NCBI RefSeq assembly: GCF_009707485.1 | Contig: NZ_CP046121.1 | Span: 930,001 to 994,000, forward strand | Direction of reading: 5' to 3' | Length of the DNA: 64,000 nt | From: Nostocoides sp. HKS02 | GTDB taxonomy: Bacteria; Actinomycetota; Actinomycetes; Actinomycetales; Dermatophilaceae | In this document: positions 16,255 through 25,775 of the stretch, piece after piece | How positions within the stretch are numbered: position 1 is the first letter of the stretch | Layout of the letters: every line of letters begins with the position of its first letter | Program-made: the position numbers and the translations under genes | The notes under the pieces: model-generated | Seen by the model: the letters and a program-made list of their open reading frames with translations, nothing else | Databases searched by the model: none | What the model was told of the DNA's origin: nothing

Positions 16255-17988
16255 ATGAACCGACCACACCTTCTCAGCGCTGCAGTCACCACTGCCGCGG
16301 TCGTCGTGGCTGGAGCCGCCGTGGCGATGGCAGCACCGGTGGACACCCCCGTCACGAACGGAAGCCAACCGACGCCCTTCTCGCAGAACAAGCAGAACGA
16401 GCCCGCAGTCGCGATCGACGCGCACAACCCCTCCGTCGTCGCGGCTGGTGCCAACGAGGAGATCGACGAGGAGTCCTGCGCTGCGGGCGACCCGACGACC
16501 TGCCCGTTCACCCCGGGTATCGGCGTCTCCGGGATCTACTTCTCCTTCACCGGAGGATCCTCGTTCACCCAACCGACGTACACCGGCCTCAGTGCCCGAG
16601 CCTGCACGGGCCCCGCAGCCTGCACACCTCAGCCGGGCCCGATCGGCACGGTGCCGAAGTACGTCGAGGCGGGCTTGGTGTCCGACGGTGACCCGGCCGT
16701 CGCCTTCGGCCCGCGGCGCGGCGCCGATGGGCGCTTCGACTGGTCGAACGGCTCGCGGCTCTACTACGCCAACCTCACCTCGGCCTTGAACACCGGAAAG
16801 AGCGCGGCGTTCAAGGGATTCGAGGCCATCGCGGTCTCGCGGGTCGACGACGTCCGCGCCGCAGCGGCCAACGACGCGTCAGCCTGGAGTGCGCCGACGA
16901 TCATCTCGAAGCAGTCCTCGACGGTCTTCTCCGACAAGGAGCAGATCTGGGCGGACAACGCCGCCTCGAGCCGGTTCTTCGGCACGGTCTACGTGTGCTG
17001 GGCGTCGTTCCGCAGCAACTCCCAGGGTCACGCGTTGCCGACGCCGCTGACGGTGGCGACGTCGCGCGACGGTGGCCTGAGCTGGGCGACGCACCAGGTG
17101 GGCCCCGCGACCGACAACCGGAACAACGCCCAGGCCGACGGCTGCACGATCCGCACGGACAGCGCGGGCAACGCCTACGTCTTCGGCGTCGGGACACGGG
17201 GTGGCCAGACCGTGCAGATGATGTACCGCTCGGCCGATGGCGGCGCGAGCTGGGTCGGGCCCACGACCGTCGCCACCGCTGTGGCACCGGGGGTGTTCGA
17301 CCGCGTTCAGGGGCGCCCGGTGATGGATGGTCTCGGCGGGGCGAGGGTCGACCTCGCGGTCGCTCCGAGCGTGGACATCGCCAACGGCGCGCCGACCGGT
17401 GCGGGTGCCACCAACGAGCTCTTCATGACCTGGGCCGATGGACGGCTGGGGCTCAACCACGAGCAGCTCCTGCTCACCCACTCCAGCAATGCCGGGGCGA
17501 CCTGGAGCACGCCCGCCGTGGTGCCGACCCTGGCCGGTGACCGTCCGGTCTACACCGCACCAGCGGTGTCGCCAGACGGGACCGATCTCTACGTCGTGCA
17601 CAACTCGTTCACCACGCCGTACCGCGCGGACACCACCTCCGAGCGCGGCCTGGTCGGCGAAGTCCTCCACGCGGACGTGACCGGTGGAGTGCCGACCGGC
17701 TGGACCACGCTGAACCGCGGTACCGTCGGCGACCCGCGCGGCAGCAGCGCCAACAGCCTCACGGACGAGTTCCTCGGTGACTACGTCTACGCCGCAGCGA
17801 CGAATGACGCGGTGGTGGGCGTGTGGAACGACGCGCGCAACGCCCTGCACTGCGACGCGATCGACGCCTACCGGGCCTCGCTGTACACGGCGTCGCCGTC
17901 GTCGCGGCCGAACGTCCTCGCCTCGTGCCCGCCCACCTTCGGCAACAGCGACATCTACGGCGGGAGGTATGCCGACCCCACCCCATGA
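16255..17988 (+). CDS. Secreted Asp-box (BNR/sialidase-fold) protein
   Basis: A 577-residue exported protein with a Sec signal peptide ending near AVAMA-AP. Asp-box motifs S-x-D-x-G-x-x-W occur at SRDGGLSW, SADGGASW and SSNAGATW, marking a sialidase/neuraminidase-like six-bladed propeller. I do not see the arginine triad or the full catalytic set of a sialidase, so hydrolase activity is open; it may bind glycans. ATG 16255 has GGAG 5 bases upstream. Monocistronic, ending at a strong hairpin shared with the convergent gene. Confidence 0.8.
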   Translation: MNRPHLLSAAVTTAAVVVAGAAVAMAAPVDTPVTNGSQPTPFSQNKQNEPAVAIDAHNPSVVAAGANEEIDEESCAAGDPTTCPFTPGIGVSGIYFSFTGGSSFTQPTYTGLSARACTGPAACTPQPGPIGTVPKYVEAGLVSDGDPAVAFGPRRGADGRFDWSNGSRLYYANLTSALNTGKSAAFKGFEAIAVSRVDDVRAAAANDASAWSAPTIISKQSSTVFSDKEQIWADNAASSRFFGTVYVCWASFRSNSQGHALPTPLTVATSRDGGLSWATHQVGPATDNRNNAQADGCTIRTDSAGNAYVFGVGTRGGQTVQMMYRSADGGASWVGPTTVATAVAPGVFDRVQGRPVMDGLGGARVDLAVAPSVDIANGAPTGAGATNELFMTWADGRLGLNHEQLLLTHSSNAGATWSTPAVVPTLAGDRPVYTAPAVSPDGTDLYVVHNSFTTPYRADTTSERGLVGEVLHADVTGGVPTGWTTLNRGTVGDPRGSSANSLTDEFLGDYVYAAATNDAVVGVWNDARNALHCDAIDAYRASLYTASPSSRPNVLASCPPTFGNSDIYGGRYADPTP

Positions 17989-18014
17989 GGAGTCACCGTG
18001 ACGCTGACGCACGG

Positions 18015-18056
18015 ATGCCGCCCGCTCACCCAGGCCTTCGGGTGAGCGGGCGGCAT
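18015..18056. terminator. Strong bidirectional hairpin terminator
   Basis: A perfect 17-bp stem (18015-18031 with 18040-18056) with an 8-nt loop. It lies 27 bases past the stop of the secreted propeller gene and about 37 bases past the stop of the convergent peptidase-like gene, so it can serve both. Confidence 0.85.
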
Positions 18057-18067
18057 ACCGAGCCGGG

Positions 18068-18108
18068 TCAGGGAACGACCGCAGGAGCGACGTCAGGGAA
18101 CGGCGACC
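18068..18108 (-). repeat. Duplicated stop-codon segment of the peptidase-like gene
   Basis: On the minus strand GGTCGCCGTTCCCTGA (18108-18093) carries the stop, and GGTCGTTCCCTGA (18080-18068) repeats it 12 bases later with 3 bases deleted. Another stop-linked short duplication. Confidence 0.6.
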
Positions 18109-19170
18109 GGCAGGGTCGACGGCACGGGCGCGGCGCCGGTGCCCCGAGCCATGGCGCACCCGCCTGACCCGGCGTTGGCCTCGTTGCTCCACATCGGCTG
18201 CACGGCGTAGAAGTAGTGACCGATGGTGATGTTCGCCGGGTGGAAGTAGGCGCACTTGTCGCCGTTCTCGCTGGTCTGGTAGTCGTTCCAGCCGTCCTGG
18301 GTCGGGAACGCGTCGGGGTCGGTGACCGCCTCGGCGTACTCGTGACCGCCAGCCAGGCTGTAGCTGTCCATGTACCCGTGGCCATAGGCGTCGTTGGTCG
18401 CGTTGACGCTTGTTGCCGCCGCAGCCCGCGCCCTGCTCGGGGGTGTAGGGCATGAAGGCGTACTTGATGCCGTGGCCCCCGACGTTGGTGACCTCGCTGT
18501 GGTACGCGCAGTAGACGGTGCCGTATGCCGTGGCCGCGTGCCCCGGCGGCGTGAACACGAAGTACGTCGCGTCAGGGTCGAAGCCGAAGTGCTGCTGGGC
18601 CTTGACCGCCTCGGTCGCGATCGGGTCCGTGACGAGGTTCTGGGCCAACCCGCTCGTCACGATGGTCGCCGGAGCCGGCGTGGGATCGACCCACACCCCG
18701 CCCAGCACCTTGGCCGAGTTCGTCACGTACTGGGCGAGGGCCTGACCGGCGCAGGTCGTGCTTCCGGGGGCGATGTTGTCGCAGTACTGGGTCTGCGTGC
18801 CGTTCCACTTGCTGCCGCCGACGTTGGCGAAGAAGTTCGTCACGTAGGTCATCGCGGTCTTGTTGCTGTACGCGTTGTTGGGCCCGGTGTGGAAGCCGGC
18901 CTGCCACTCCGAACCCCAGTAGGTGACGTACACCTTCGGTCGGTGCTCCACGGCACCGCCGTGGAAGATCAGGTTGTTGCTCTGCGACGGCGACGGCAGG
19001 GTGGGCGTCGAGGCCGCGGTGGGCGCACCGCTCTGAGGCCAGAGGATCGACGGAGCGCCGACGGTGGGCTGGCCGCTCGTCGTGTCCGCCGACGCGGGAA
19101 GCGTGGCAGCCGCGGCGAGTGCCAGGGTAGCGACCGCGGCGGTCATGAGCAGTGTTCGGGTTCGGCGCAT
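18093..19170 (-). pseudogene. Secreted peptidase-like protein with a +1 frameshift
   Basis: From ATG 19170 (MRRTRTLL, with GGGAGAG upstream) the frame gives a Sec signal peptide ending LPASADT and a domain with KVYVTYWGSEW and YVTNFFANVGGSKWNGTQ. It runs to GAGCGGN, then breaks at about 18410. The next frame continues it as SVNATNDAYGHGYMDSY, GGHEYAEAVTDP, CAYFHPANITIG and VQPMWSNEANAG to the stop at 18093, about 358 residues in all. The HEYAEAVTDP segment recalls EXORDIUM/PHI-1-like and HExxx peptidase-like secreted proteins; catalysis is unproven. One extra A in CAACAAGCG explains the break. Both halves keep good codon bias. Confidence 0.75.
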
Positions 19171-19250
19171 CGGACTCTCCCAGCAAAGGACGGTGACGGC
19201 CCACTGGGCCCTGGCAAGCACAACCCATCAACGACTGCCGGGGCCGGCGG

Positions 19251-20498
19251 TTACGGTCTGCGCCGCGCCCACCGGAGCAGGCCTTCACCGAGCGCCGTTG
19301 CGAGGGCCGGAGCGAGCGGGAGCCGGGGGATCAGCGTGGCCTGGAGCGCGTGGTAGGTGTCAGGTCTGCCGGCCCACACCAGCGCGCTCGGCTGGTTCGA
19401 CGGGTCGAGCTCGTGTCGCCAGGACCCTCCGCGCGGGTCGATGAAGACCTCGGCGATGTGGTCCCACCACGTCTGGTACCACTGGGCATACGCGACGTCG
19501 CCGGTCGCCTGGTGAAGCGCCGCGGCGGCTGCGGTCGCCTCCGCGGCGACCCAGTGCATCCGCTCTCGGACCACGGGTCGGCCGGCCCAGTCGACGGTGT
19601 ACACGAACCCGGGCGCACCGTCGACGGACCAGCCCTCGCGGACGGCCGCGTCGAAGAGGCTCCGCGCGTCGTCGAGCGTCCAGCCAGGGGCCGCGTCCTC
19701 GCCCAGCGCCGCGCGAAGGTGCAGGGTCAGGCGCGCCCACTCCAGCCAGTGGCCGATCGTCGCGCCGTAGGGCCGGAACGGGTGGGCGGGCGCGTCCGCG
19801 TTGTACTCCAGGAGTGGGCGCCACTGCTCGTCGAAGTGCTCGGGAATCCTCCACTCGTGCGCGCGCGCCAGGTCGTGGACGACCCGCGTGACGATCCGCA
19901 GGGCGTGCTGGAGGAGTCGGTCGTCGCCGGTCGCGCTCGAGGCTGCCAGCAGCGCCTCGACGGAGTGCATGTTCGCGTTGACGCCGCGATAGCGGTCCAG
20001 GCTCGACCAGCTCCGGTCCCACTCCTCCACGACCATGCCGTGCTCGTCGTCCCAGAAGCGGGTGAGCAGGACCTCCAGGGCCTCCGCCAGCAACGCCTCG
20101 GCACCAGGACGGCGGGCCACGGCGGCGCTGGACGCCGCCAGGACGACAAAGGCGTGCTCGTATGCCGTCTTCTGCTCGCTGCGCGGCCCATCGTCGTCGA
20201 CGGCGGCATACCACCCGGAGTGCTCGTCGTCGTGGAAGCGGCCGGTGAGCGCGTCGATGCCGTGGTCGACCAGGGGTCCGCACCCTGGACGGCCCATCAG
20301 GGCGCCGAGCGCGAAGACATGGGTCATCCGGCAGGTGATCCACAGCTGGACCGGGCGGTCGAGCTGTGGATCACCTGCGTCGTCGAGCCACGCGAAGCCA
20401 CCGTCGGGGTGGCGGGAGGCGCGGCTGAACGCGAGCAGACGGTCGGACTCGCCCTCGAGCCAGCGGGCATGCGAGGGGGTATCGAGCCAGGGTCTCAC
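19251..20498 (-). CDS. AGE-family (N-acylglucosamine 2-epimerase-like) sugar isomerase/epimerase
   Basis: A 415-residue (alpha/alpha)6-barrel protein of the AGE superfamily. RYRGVNANMHSVEAL, YGATIGHWLEWARL and ERMHWVAAEATAAA hold the conserved His, Arg and Glu residues of the active-site pocket. Members interconvert mannose and fructose, isomerise sulfoquinovose (YihS type), or epimerise cellobiose or mannobiose at C2. Its start overlaps the GH130 stop by 4 bases, and pairing with a GH130 phosphorylase favours a mannose-containing substrate. It is last in the LacI-controlled sugar operon. Confidence 0.85.
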   Translation of the reverse strand: MRPWLDTPSHARWLEGESDRLLAFSRASRHPDGGFAWLDDAGDPQLDRPVQLWITCRMTHVFALGALMGRPGCGPLVDHGIDALTGRFHDDEHSGWYAAVDDDGPRSEQKTAYEHAFVVLAASSAAVARRPGAEALLAEALEVLLTRFWDDEHGMVVEEWDRSWSSLDRYRGVNANMHSVEALLAASSATGDDRLLQHALRIVTRVVHDLARAHEWRIPEHFDEQWRPLLEYNADAPAHPFRPYGATIGHWLEWARLTLHLRAALGEDAAPGWTLDDARSLFDAAVREGWSVDGAPGFVYTVDWAGRPVVRERMHWVAAEATAAAAALHQATGDVAYAQWYQTWWDHIAEVFIDPRGGSWRHELDPSNQPSALVWAGRPDTYHALQATLIPRLPLAPALATALGEGLLRWARRRP

Positions 20499-21472
20499 TC
20501 GGCGGCGTCCTTGAGGGCGTAGGTGTCGCCGACCTTGTAGGTAGCCACACCCAGCGTGGAGTCACTCTGGCCGTAGTACGCGAACCAGGTGTCGCGGAAG
20601 AACACCAGGCCCTCGACGAAGGTGACGTTGGAGACCAGGCCGTGGGTGTCCTCATAGGTCTGGGGCTCGAGCCACGGACGGTTCATCTGCGCGAGGATGG
20701 TGGTCGGGTCGTCGGGGGAGAACAGCAGCTGGCCGCAGGTGTATCGAACCGTGCCGTCGTCGTTCTTCACGGCGGCGTTGTGCAGCAACAGGATCAGGCC
20801 GTTGTTGGTGATGATGGGCTGCGGGCCCACCTCGACGAGGAAGGAGCCAAAGGTCCCGGGTGGGGTGGGCACCATGATCGGCTCGTCGTTGGAGCACGGC
20901 GTCCAGTGGATGAGGTCGTCCGACCAGGCGTACCAGATCGAGCCCTCACCGAAGTACATGAGGTAACGACCGTTGATCGGCACGGGAAGGATGGCCCCGG
21001 CCTTGCTCCAGGGCGCGTCCGAGCCGTTGCCGACCGGCAGGAAGGTGTTGAAGTCCGGGAACATCGGACCGTGCTTGGTCCAGGTGTACAGGTCCGTCGA
21101 GGTTGCGAGGCACAGCTGGGCCGACACCTGGTCCCACCCGGTGTACGTGAGGTAGTACGTCCCGTCGATCTCCACGACGCGCGGGTCCTCGGCGCCGAAC
21201 TTCTCGTAGTCCTCGGTGGGGGAGAGCACCGGCTCGGGGTGACGCTCGAAGTGGATGCCGTCCTCGCTCGTGGCCAGTCCGACGTGCGAGACGATGTCGT
21301 CGGCGTGGGCCCGGTAGAGCAGCACCACCCGATCGTCCTTCACCACCGCAGCCGGGTTGTAGACGCTCGCCGACTCCCAGGTGTCTCCCTGGGGGCGCAG
21401 GATCGGGTTGCCGGCATGGGCGACGAACGGTCCGAGCGGGAACTCGGCGTGGGGGAAGGCGGGCTGGGTCAT
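20495..21472 (-). CDS. GH130-family glycoside phosphorylase/hydrolase
   Basis: A 325-residue five-bladed beta-propeller enzyme of family GH130. SASVYNPAAVVKDDRVVLLYRA and GAEDPRVVEIDGTYYLTYT are diagnostic; the Asp of EDPR is the proposed proton donor. No signal peptide, so it is cytoplasmic. GH130 members phosphorolyse beta-mannosides to mannose-1-phosphate, some hydrolyse. With the overlapping AGE epimerase the pair resembles the known route in which mannobiose is epimerised and then split to mannose-1-phosphate and glucose. The exact linkage cannot be read from sequence. Confidence 0.88.
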   Translation of the reverse strand: MTQPAFPHAEFPLGPFVAHAGNPILRPQGDTWESASVYNPAAVVKDDRVVLLYRAHADDIVSHVGLATSEDGIHFERHPEPVLSPTEDYEKFGAEDPRVVEIDGTYYLTYTGWDQVSAQLCLATSTDLYTWTKHGPMFPDFNTFLPVGNGSDAPWSKAGAILPVPINGRYLMYFGEGSIWYAWSDDLIHWTPCSNDEPIMVPTPPGTFGSFLVEVGPQPIITNNGLILLLHNAAVKNDDGTVRYTCGQLLFSPDDPTTILAQMNRPWLEPQTYEDTHGLVSNVTFVEGLVFFRDTWFAYYGQSDSTLGVATYKVGDTYALKDAAE

Positions 21473-21500
21473 GGCTCCTCATTCGTTCGGGGTACTGGGG

Positions 21501-21526
21501 TGTGGCTTTGGGGTGTGGCTTTGGGG
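21501..21526. repeat. 13-bp perfect tandem duplication before the GH130 gene
   Basis: TGTGGCTTTGGGG occurs twice in a row (21501-21513, 21514-21526) in the 77-base spacer between the secreted glycosidase-like gene and GH130. On the minus strand it lies in the GH130 leader. Confidence 0.75.
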
Positions 21527-21549
21527 GGTTGTTCCGGGTGAGCGGCGGC

Positions 21550-23658
21550 CTAGCGGCGCACGTAGGTGAACCCTCCAGGCGGAACCGTGACCGGGACCGT
21601 CTGGGCGGGGCTCGAGCTGGAGCTGACCAGGCGGCCACTGCCGTCGTACGTCTCGATGAGCGCAGCACCTGAACCGGCCAGCCTCACCTGGGCGTGCTCG
21701 ACGGTGTGCGACCGGCTGGACACGACCGCGGTCGCGTGGCCGTCTCCGCCGAGGACCAGCTGGGACACCAACGGCACCAGCATGATCGCGTCCAGCCGGG
21801 CTTCGTCGCCGCCGGAGGCGACCGTGGAGGCCGACAGCTGCGTGGTCCCTGCCGGGATGGTGCCGGGCAGCGTCACCGGGAGCAGCGCGCCCGGGGCGGG
21901 GGAGTCGCCCTGCGGACCGATGTCACCGGAGCGCACCTGTCCCAGCGCACGGTCCCCAGCCGTGAACGTCGTCACCGCGGAGCTGCCGGGCTGCAGGTCG
22001 AACACCGGCAGCACCAGCGACGCGCGCCCCGCCGGAACCGCGAAGGACACCCGACTGCCGTCCGGACCCGCGGCATAGCCCGTGCCGGAGTAGAGCGCCT
22101 CTCCGGTCCACAAGGACGGTGGCACCACAGCGCGGGCCCCGCCGCCCAGCGTGGCCTGCTCGGCCTCGATCGTCGTCGTGCCGATCCGCTGGCGGATCGT
22201 GGCCGTGCGGGCGAGTGCTGCGACATCGGGGTGTGCGTCCAGCGCGAGCATGGCGAGCAGCCCGTGGATCGTCGACTCGGCGCCGGAGTTGTGGTTGACG
22301 CTGCCGTTGCCCGAGATGCCGTCGTAGGTGACCCCGGTGGCGGGGTCGTACATGGCCACTCCGGCGGGGTTGGCTCCGAAGAACCAGGCGCCCACGATGC
22401 CCGCGAGGCGGTGGGCCGCCTGCTGGCGAGCTCCCTGGGCGGTGGCGATGAGCGACTCCAGGCGGGAGTCGGCGCCATACGCGATCTGCGAGGTGTCGCC
22501 ACGGGTGGGCATCCGGCCGTTGTCGGGTCCGCCCGAGGTCAGCAGCCAGGGGTCGAAGGTGAAGGAGTCGGTGGCCGCGACGTCGGCCAGGTGCTGGTCA
22601 CCCAGGACGCTGGACGCACGGGCCAGGGCGGCCGGCATCTGCGAGGCCCAGGCATGCCACATCGACAGGGACAGCGACCACGGGCGGACCGCGCCGAACG
22701 GCCAGGTCCGGGCGCTCCCGCCCGAGAGGTCGGCGATGCCCTCGCTCAGTCGGGTCAGCGCGGTGCGGGCTGCGGGCGACCCACTGGCGGCGACGTAGGC
22801 GGACAGACCCAGCACGGCCTCGGCGCTGGCGTCGGCGCCCCCGGCGATGAGCCAGGCGGGCGCCGGGTGCCCGTCGATGGTGAGGTACTGCCCGTACCGT
22901 GCCAGGCACTCGCGGTCCAGGGCGCTCAGGGCAAGCTCGAGCCGCTGACCCAGGAAGGACGCGAACGTCGGGTCGCTGGTGCGGAAGGCCGCGTAGCCCT
23001 CGCCCAGCGCCCAGATGGTGCGAGCCAGCCAGTACGAGGCGTCGCTGTCGGAGGGGTCCGGCAGCTCCTTCGGCTGGGGGCTCGGGTTGAGGGTGCCGTC
23101 GGGCTGCATCCACAGCACGACGTTGCCCGCATTGGCACCGGCGGAGGTCTGCAGGTAGGTCAGGCCCCGGAGGAGCTCATAGGCGCTGGCCCGGCTGGAC
23201 GCCGAGCCGGTGGCCTGCCAGTGACGTAGATAGACCACGGCGGCTCGCGACATGTCGTCCGCGTTGAAGGCGCCCTGCCCGTAGGTGTTCGTCGCGGGGT
23301 CGTAGCTGCCGCCGCCGACGTGGCGGAAGCCGCCGGTGCTGTCGGGCTCGGCATACGTCCACAGGGTTCCGATCTGGGGCTCATCACCGAGCCGGTATGT
23401 CGTGTGGCCGGGCTGGCTGGGGGGCGTCACCCGGGCGCCCAGCCAGTCGAGGTGGGCGAGGTTCGTCAGCGGCGCCGTCGCCGACCGTGCCACGGAGGGC
23501 GCGGGGGGCGCGGGCGTGGCGGCCTGGGCCGAGCCGACGCCGCCCGACGCGGCGACCAGGACCGCAGCAAGGACTGCGGCGGACCCTGCCAGCCAGGGGG
23601 CCAAGGTGGATCGTTGGCCGTTGCGAGCCTTCGTGGAAGTCATGTCCGTGGAAGTCAT
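21550..23658 (-). CDS. Secreted (alpha/alpha)-barrel glycosidase-like protein with C-terminal carbohydrate-binding-like region
   Basis: About 702 residues. A long signal peptide ends GSAQA-ATP. Residues about 70-560 form a helical repeat region of glycosidase type, with FFGANPAGVAMYDPATG and NHNSGAESTIHGLLAML resembling GH9/GH-like (alpha/alpha)6 barrels. From TTIEAEQATLGGG on there is a beta-rich CBM6/35-like part. I cannot name the family or catalytic acids. It probably trims the polymer outside the cell so that products enter the adjacent ABC importer. ATG 23658 follows GAGGAC and overlaps the Gfo/Idh stop; ATG 23643 is an alternative. Confidence 0.7.
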   Translation of the reverse strand: MTSTDMTSTKARNGQRSTLAPWLAGSAAVLAAVLVAASGGVGSAQAATPAPPAPSVARSATAPLTNLAHLDWLGARVTPPSQPGHTTYRLGDEPQIGTLWTYAEPDSTGGFRHVGGGSYDPATNTYGQGAFNADDMSRAAVVYLRHWQATGSASSRASAYELLRGLTYLQTSAGANAGNVVLWMQPDGTLNPSPQPKELPDPSDSDASYWLARTIWALGEGYAAFRTSDPTFASFLGQRLELALSALDRECLARYGQYLTIDGHPAPAWLIAGGADASAEAVLGLSAYVAASGSPAARTALTRLSEGIADLSGGSARTWPFGAVRPWSLSLSMWHAWASQMPAALARASSVLGDQHLADVAATDSFTFDPWLLTSGGPDNGRMPTRGDTSQIAYGADSRLESLIATAQGARQQAAHRLAGIVGAWFFGANPAGVAMYDPATGVTYDGISGNGSVNHNSGAESTIHGLLAMLALDAHPDVAALARTATIRQRIGTTTIEAEQATLGGGARAVVPPSLWTGEALYSGTGYAAGPDGSRVSFAVPAGRASLVLPVFDLQPGSSAVTTFTAGDRALGQVRSGDIGPQGDSPAPGALLPVTLPGTIPAGTTQLSASTVASGGDEARLDAIMLVPLVSQLVLGGDGHATAVVSSRSHTVEHAQVRLAGSGAALIETYDGSGRLVSSSSSPAQTVPVTVPPGGFTYVRR

Positions 23659-24872
23659 GCCGTCCTCATTGGGGTCGAAGTGCTGCGGAGGTGGTCGGGG
23701 ATCGCGACCGACCTGCCGTCGTGGGAGGCCTGCGTGGCGGCAGCCGCGACGGCGACGGCCGCGGCTCCCTCGCGAACGGAGCTGTAGGGCGTGGTACCGG
23801 TCGTGACAGCGCTCACCAGGTCGGCCATGGCAGCGCGCACGCTCTCCGCGTAGACCTTGGCTTTGGCGGAGGGGCCGCCGAGGGTGAGCTGGACGCGGAC
23901 GTGGTGCGGGATGTCGAGGGGCAGGCCGCGACCGCGGGCGTACGGCGACCCGGCAGCGTCGCGATGGACCCGGGCGGTGATCCGAGCCTGGGTGTCGAGA
24001 CGGTACCCGTCGACCTGCATGACCTCGGCCACGCGCGACGGCAGGTGTTCGACGAACCGCGCCCCGTCCTCGTCGGTCCAGGCGTCGATCGCGGCATCGA
24101 TCGGGATCCACCCGTCGACGCGGACCTCGGCCGCGCCGTGGTCCAGCCGCAGGTGCTGACGCTCGCAGCGGTGGGCGTGGGTGAAGCTGTGGGTGTGGGT
24201 GGCCAGGACTCGCTCTCCGTGCCGGACGGTGGCGCTGACCAGGTCAACCGGGCCGCCGTCGCTGCGCCGCGCCGCGGTCGCCTGCACGGCGGTGGCTGGC
24301 TGACCGATGAGCATGGCCGCGGCGTCGAAGAAGTGCACGCCGTGCTCGACGAAGATGCCACCGCTCGCCGTCGTATCCCAGAACCAGTGCCCGGGGTCGA
24401 GGTCCTCGTCGCTGGCGTCGTTGTCGAAGCTGAAGCTCTGGACCTGACCGAGCAGCAGTGGTTGCAGCGTCCTGAGCGCACGCAGGATCGGGTTGTAGCG
24501 CAGGACGTGGTCGACGACGAGCACCCGGCCGCTTCGCTCGACCAGGTCGACGAGCTCGTGGGCCTCGGCTTCCTCGGTCGCGAGGGGCTTCTCGCAGAAC
24601 ACGTGCCGCCCGGCCTCCAGGGCGGCCGTGACGATGCGCGCGTGGGTGGCCGGCGGCGTCGCGACGACCACGACCTCGACGTCAGGGGCATCCAGCAGGT
24701 CCCGCCAATCCGGCACGGGTCGGGCACCGTGCCGGTGGGCCAGCTCCTGTGCCCGCTCCACGACCGGGTCGGCCACGGCCCGGACCTCGACACCAGGCAG
24801 GTCCGCGGTCGCGTCGGCGACGAAGTGCGCGAACCGTCCGGCGCCGACGACGCCCATTCCCAGAGTGGTCAT
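23655..24872 (-). CDS. Gfo/Idh/MocA-family oxidoreductase
   Basis: A 405-residue NAD(P)-dependent sugar oxidoreductase. The Rossmann start is MGVVGAGRFAHFVAD; HVFCEKPLATEEAEAHEL is the EKP motif whose lysine takes part in catalysis, and GGIFVEHGVHFFDAA lines the active site. It probably oxidises the imported sugar or its derivative, perhaps with redox-neutral retained NAD as in related enzymes. It overlaps the permease gene upstream and the glycosidase-like gene downstream by 4 bases each, so it belongs to the sugar operon. Confidence 0.9.
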   Translation of the reverse strand: MTTLGMGVVGAGRFAHFVADATADLPGVEVRAVADPVVERAQELAHRHGARPVPDWRDLLDAPDVEVVVVATPPATHARIVTAALEAGRHVFCEKPLATEEAEAHELVDLVERSGRVLVVDHVLRYNPILRALRTLQPLLLGQVQSFSFDNDASDEDLDPGHWFWDTTASGGIFVEHGVHFFDAAAMLIGQPATAVQATAARRSDGGPVDLVSATVRHGERVLATHTHSFTHAHRCERQHLRLDHGAAEVRVDGWIPIDAAIDAWTDEDGARFVEHLPSRVAEVMQVDGYRLDTQARITARVHRDAAGSPYARGRGLPLDIPHHVRVQLTLGGPSAKAKVYAESVRAAMADLVSAVTTGTTPYSSVREGAAAVAVAAAATQASHDGRSVAIPDHLRSTSTPMRTA

Positions 24873-25774
24873 CCCTTCACTCCCGAGCCGATGTCGGAGC
24901 TGATGAAGTGCCGCTGGAAGGCGACGAACAACGCCATTGCCGGTGCCGCGAGCACGACGGCGCCGGCGAGGATCGCACCGAACGGGTTGTCGGCGCGACC
25001 GGCGACGTTGCTGATGTAGTTCGCGAGGGTGACGGCCAGCGGCTGCATGTCCGTCTGCTTGGTGACGAGGAAGGGCCACAGGAACTCGTTCCACGGGCCG
25101 ATGAAGGTCAGCAGGATGGCGGTGAGGAGGGCCGGCCTGACCAGGGGGAGGGCGATCGACCACAGGATCCGCAGCTCGCCCGCGCCGTCCAGCCGGGCCG
25201 CCGAGAACAGGTCCTCGGGCAGCTGGAGGAAGAACTGCCGGAAGAGGAACACCGCCGTGGAGTTGATCGCGAACGGCAGGATCATGCCCAGGTAGGAGTC
25301 GGCCAGCCCGTAGGTCCGCACGATCATCACGTAGATCGGGATGATGAGCAGCTGGAAGGGCACGATCTGGACGAGGAGCATGAGGGCGAACAGCGTTCCC
25401 CTGCCACGAAAGTGCAGCCGTGCCAAGGCGTAGCCAGCCAGGATGCCGAACACGACGGTACTCAGCAGCACGGCGCCGGTGAAGATGCCCGAGTTGGCCA
25501 GCGACCTCAGCAGGTTCACCCGACTGTCGATCTGGGCGTAGTTGTGCAGGGTCACGCCCGTGGGCAGCAAGCCGGCCAGGGACGGGTCGGACTTGGCTTT
25601 GAACGAGCCGACGAGCATGTAGTAGAAGGGAAAGAGGAACACCAGCGCCCCGAGCAGCAAGGCGGTGAAGCTCAGCCAGCGGCGGCCCGGTCGCGTCGCC
25701 GTGGTGGGTTCGCGCGGAGGAGCCGGGGGAGCCGGGGGACCCGAAGTGGTCGTCACCGGTGTCGTGGTGGCCAT
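24869..25774 (-). CDS. Carbohydrate ABC transporter permease, MalG-type
   Basis: About 301 residues with six transmembrane segments and the cytoplasmic EAA loop SAARLDGAGELRILWSIALPLVRP, which contacts the ATPase. It pairs with the MalF-type permease just upstream. No ATPase gene is in the locus; actinobacterial sugar importers of this class usually share a multitask ATPase (MsiK type) encoded elsewhere. ATG 25774 has GGAG about 10 bases upstream; GTG 25783, overlapping the upstream stop, is also possible. Confidence 0.9.
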   Translation of the reverse strand: MATTTPVTTTSGPPAPPAPPREPTTATRPGRRWLSFTALLLGALVFLFPFYYMLVGSFKAKSDPSLAGLLPTGVTLHNYAQIDSRVNLLRSLANSGIFTGAVLLSTVVFGILAGYALARLHFRGRGTLFALMLLVQIVPFQLLIIPIYVMIVRTYGLADSYLGMILPFAINSTAVFLFRQFFLQLPEDLFSAARLDGAGELRILWSIALPLVRPALLTAILLTFIGPWNEFLWPFLVTKQTDMQPLAVTLANYISNVAGRADNPFGAILAGAVVLAAPAMALFVAFQRHFISSDIGSGVKG

Positions 25775-25775
25775 G

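Noticed and set aside
18372..18400. Minus-strand fusion of the peptidase-like protein into a 780-codon frame
   Set aside because: Downstream of the indel that frame runs antisense through the secreted propeller gene and has no family similarity.
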